Assembly (NCBI RefSeq): GCF_003843875.1 | Contig: NZ_RKRF01000010.1 | Coordinates: 62,001 to 126,000, forward strand | DNA: 64,000 nt | Direction: 5' to 3' | Origin: Aquisalibacillus elongatus | Lineage (GTDB): Bacteria > Bacillota > Bacilli > Bacillales > Alkalibacillaceae | Shown here: positions 63,420-64,000 of the stretch, in pieces | Layout: every line of letters starts with the position of its first letter | How positions within the stretch are numbered: the first letter of the stretch is position 1 | Translations under genes and position numbers: made by a program | Notes under the pieces: generated by a model | The model's database searches: none | What the model was told of the DNA's origin: nothing | Seen by the model: the letters and a program-made list of their open reading frames with translations, nothing else

Positions 63420-63447
63420 GTATATTTTATAGAAGATGTGGTATAAT
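63418..63447 (+). promoter_or_regulatory. Extended -10 promoter
   Basis: TTGTAT (63418-63423), 18 nt, and a TGGTATAAT extended -10 (TATAAT 63442-63447), 33 bp before the WYL-like gene. Confidence 0.65.
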
Positions 63448-63480
63448 ACGAACAAACGTTCTTATTTCGGAGGGTGCTTA

Positions 63481-63702
63481 ATGGATAACTTATTAAGAAG
63501 AGCACTGGACAATAAACAAAAGCTCGAAATGATTTACTTAAGTGAAAAAGGTGAATACTCCCAACGGGTCGTTCGAATTGTTGAGGTTAAAGAACATGTT
63601 TTTTTAGCTTTTTGTTATACGAAACGTGCTGTTAGACGATTTAAAAAAGTTCAAGTCTTATCTATTTTACCTTATAAGAAGGGAAAACAAGACTTCGCCT
63701 AG
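63481..63702 (+). CDS. Minimal WYL-like domain protein
   Basis: A 73-residue protein starting MDNLLRRALDNKQKLEMIYL; GGAGGGTG precedes the ATG. The strand pattern KLEMIYLSEKGEYSQRVVRI, FLAFCYTKRAVRRFKKVQVL matches the WYL fold that in larger regulators binds ligands or nucleic acids. Here it stands alone, without a helix-turn-helix. Role unknown. Confidence 0.72.
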   Translation: MDNLLRRALDNKQKLEMIYLSEKGEYSQRVVRIVEVKEHVFLAFCYTKRAVRRFKKVQVLSILPYKKGKQDFA

Positions 63703-63741
63703 AATGAGGACGAAAAGGATGAGATTCGTGAGGGGGATTAG

Positions 63742-64000
63742 ATGAGCTTTGATAATATTACAGACGTTCCAGGTGTGAAGGTTGGGCATCAGCAAGATTT
63801 AGATGCGCTGACAGGGTGCACCGTTATTTTAACCGAAGAAGGCGCAACAGCTGGTGTTGATGTAAGAGGATCAGCACCTGGAACGCGTGAAACGGATTTA
63901 CTTGATCCGATCAATACGGTTGATCAAGTCCATGCCATTTGTTTATCAGGTGGAAGCGCCTTTGGCTTAGATGCGGCAAGTGGTGTTACAAACTATTTGG
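63742..64000 (+). CDS. P1 family peptidase, partial
   Basis: The first 86 codons of a P1/DmpA-like (P1_S58, nylon-oligomer-hydrolase-related) peptidase, cut by the window edge. MSFDNITDVPGVKVGHQQD, TGCTVILTEEGATAGVDVRG and CLSGGSAFGLDAASGV are characteristic. AGGGGG precedes the ATG. The self-cleavage site lies beyond the end. Expected full length is about 310-340 residues. Confidence 0.85.
   Translation, partial: MSFDNITDVPGVKVGHQQDLDALTGCTVILTEEGATAGVDVRGSAPGTRETDLLDPINTVDQVHAICLSGGSAFGLDAASGVTNYL

Overview
The window looks like chromosomal DNA of a low-GC, endospore-forming Bacillaceae. The evidence is Bacillus-type gene order, AGGAGG ribosome sites with frequent TTG/GTG starts, a GerA-type germination operon, spore coat genes with SigmaK-like promoters, a tryptophan T-box and FapR-like operators. 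Many proteins are rich in Asp and Glu, the secreted protease strikingly so, which hints at a halophilic or alkaliphilic member. This is an inference; the genus cannot be fixed from the sequence. I saw no rRNA, tRNA, CRISPR array, insertion sequence or prophage.

Layout. 1-5.5 kb: a dispersed-type palindromic repeat, uppP, small proteins, the competence regulator med, and fabH-fabF under a FapR-like site. 5.5-21 kb follows the B. subtilis yjb order: an LCP protein, yjbA, trpS with its T-box, a GH-like secreted protein, yjbC-spx, yjbE, mecA, cls, coiA, pepF, yjbH-yjbI, yjbK. This part joins Spx with two of its regulators (YjbH and the MecA/Clp branch) and with competence genes. 21-27 kb: the small alarmone synthetase relQ/yjbM, NAD kinase, a pseudouridine synthase, a SEDS protein, mgtE, and fabI with a near-consensus FapR site. 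27.5-29.5 kb: spore coat genes cotO and cotZ plus small accessory ORFs. 29.6-34.5 kb: an MBL hydrolase, a DUF421 protein, yjcFGH, pgpA, pcp. 35-45.8 kb: a 1440-residue secreted subtilase, two zinc-ribbon proteins, pxpBAC (5-oxoprolinase) and a dehydrogenase. Subtilase, Pcp and PxpABC could together turn extracellular protein and pyroglutamyl peptides into glutamate.

46-53 kb: a lone holin-like gene, the gerA/gerB/gerC operon read leftward, and NHEJ genes ligD and ku, which here diverge. 53.3-57.1 kb is the least familiar part. A putative spore-surface gene sits beside a leftward operon (coiled-coil protein, JAMM peptidase, 29-residue basic peptide ending in Cys-Gly-Cys-Gly-Asn) and a divergent three-gene operon of unrecognised proteins. 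The coiled-coil frame is broken at a run of nine A, yet the -1 frame stays open for 71 codons and ends in an ATGA overlap with the JAMM start. 57-63.4 kb: an amidohydrolase with a permease, a four-gene sulfur-relay operon (rhodanese, TusA-rhodanese, DsrE, MBL-rhodanese), an esterase, a small WYL-like protein, and a P1-family peptidase cut by the window edge.

The most unusual non-coding feature is a pair of arrays at 5558-5690 and 46579-46732. Both lie between convergent genes and both repeat a short word with a 21-bp period, but the word differs.
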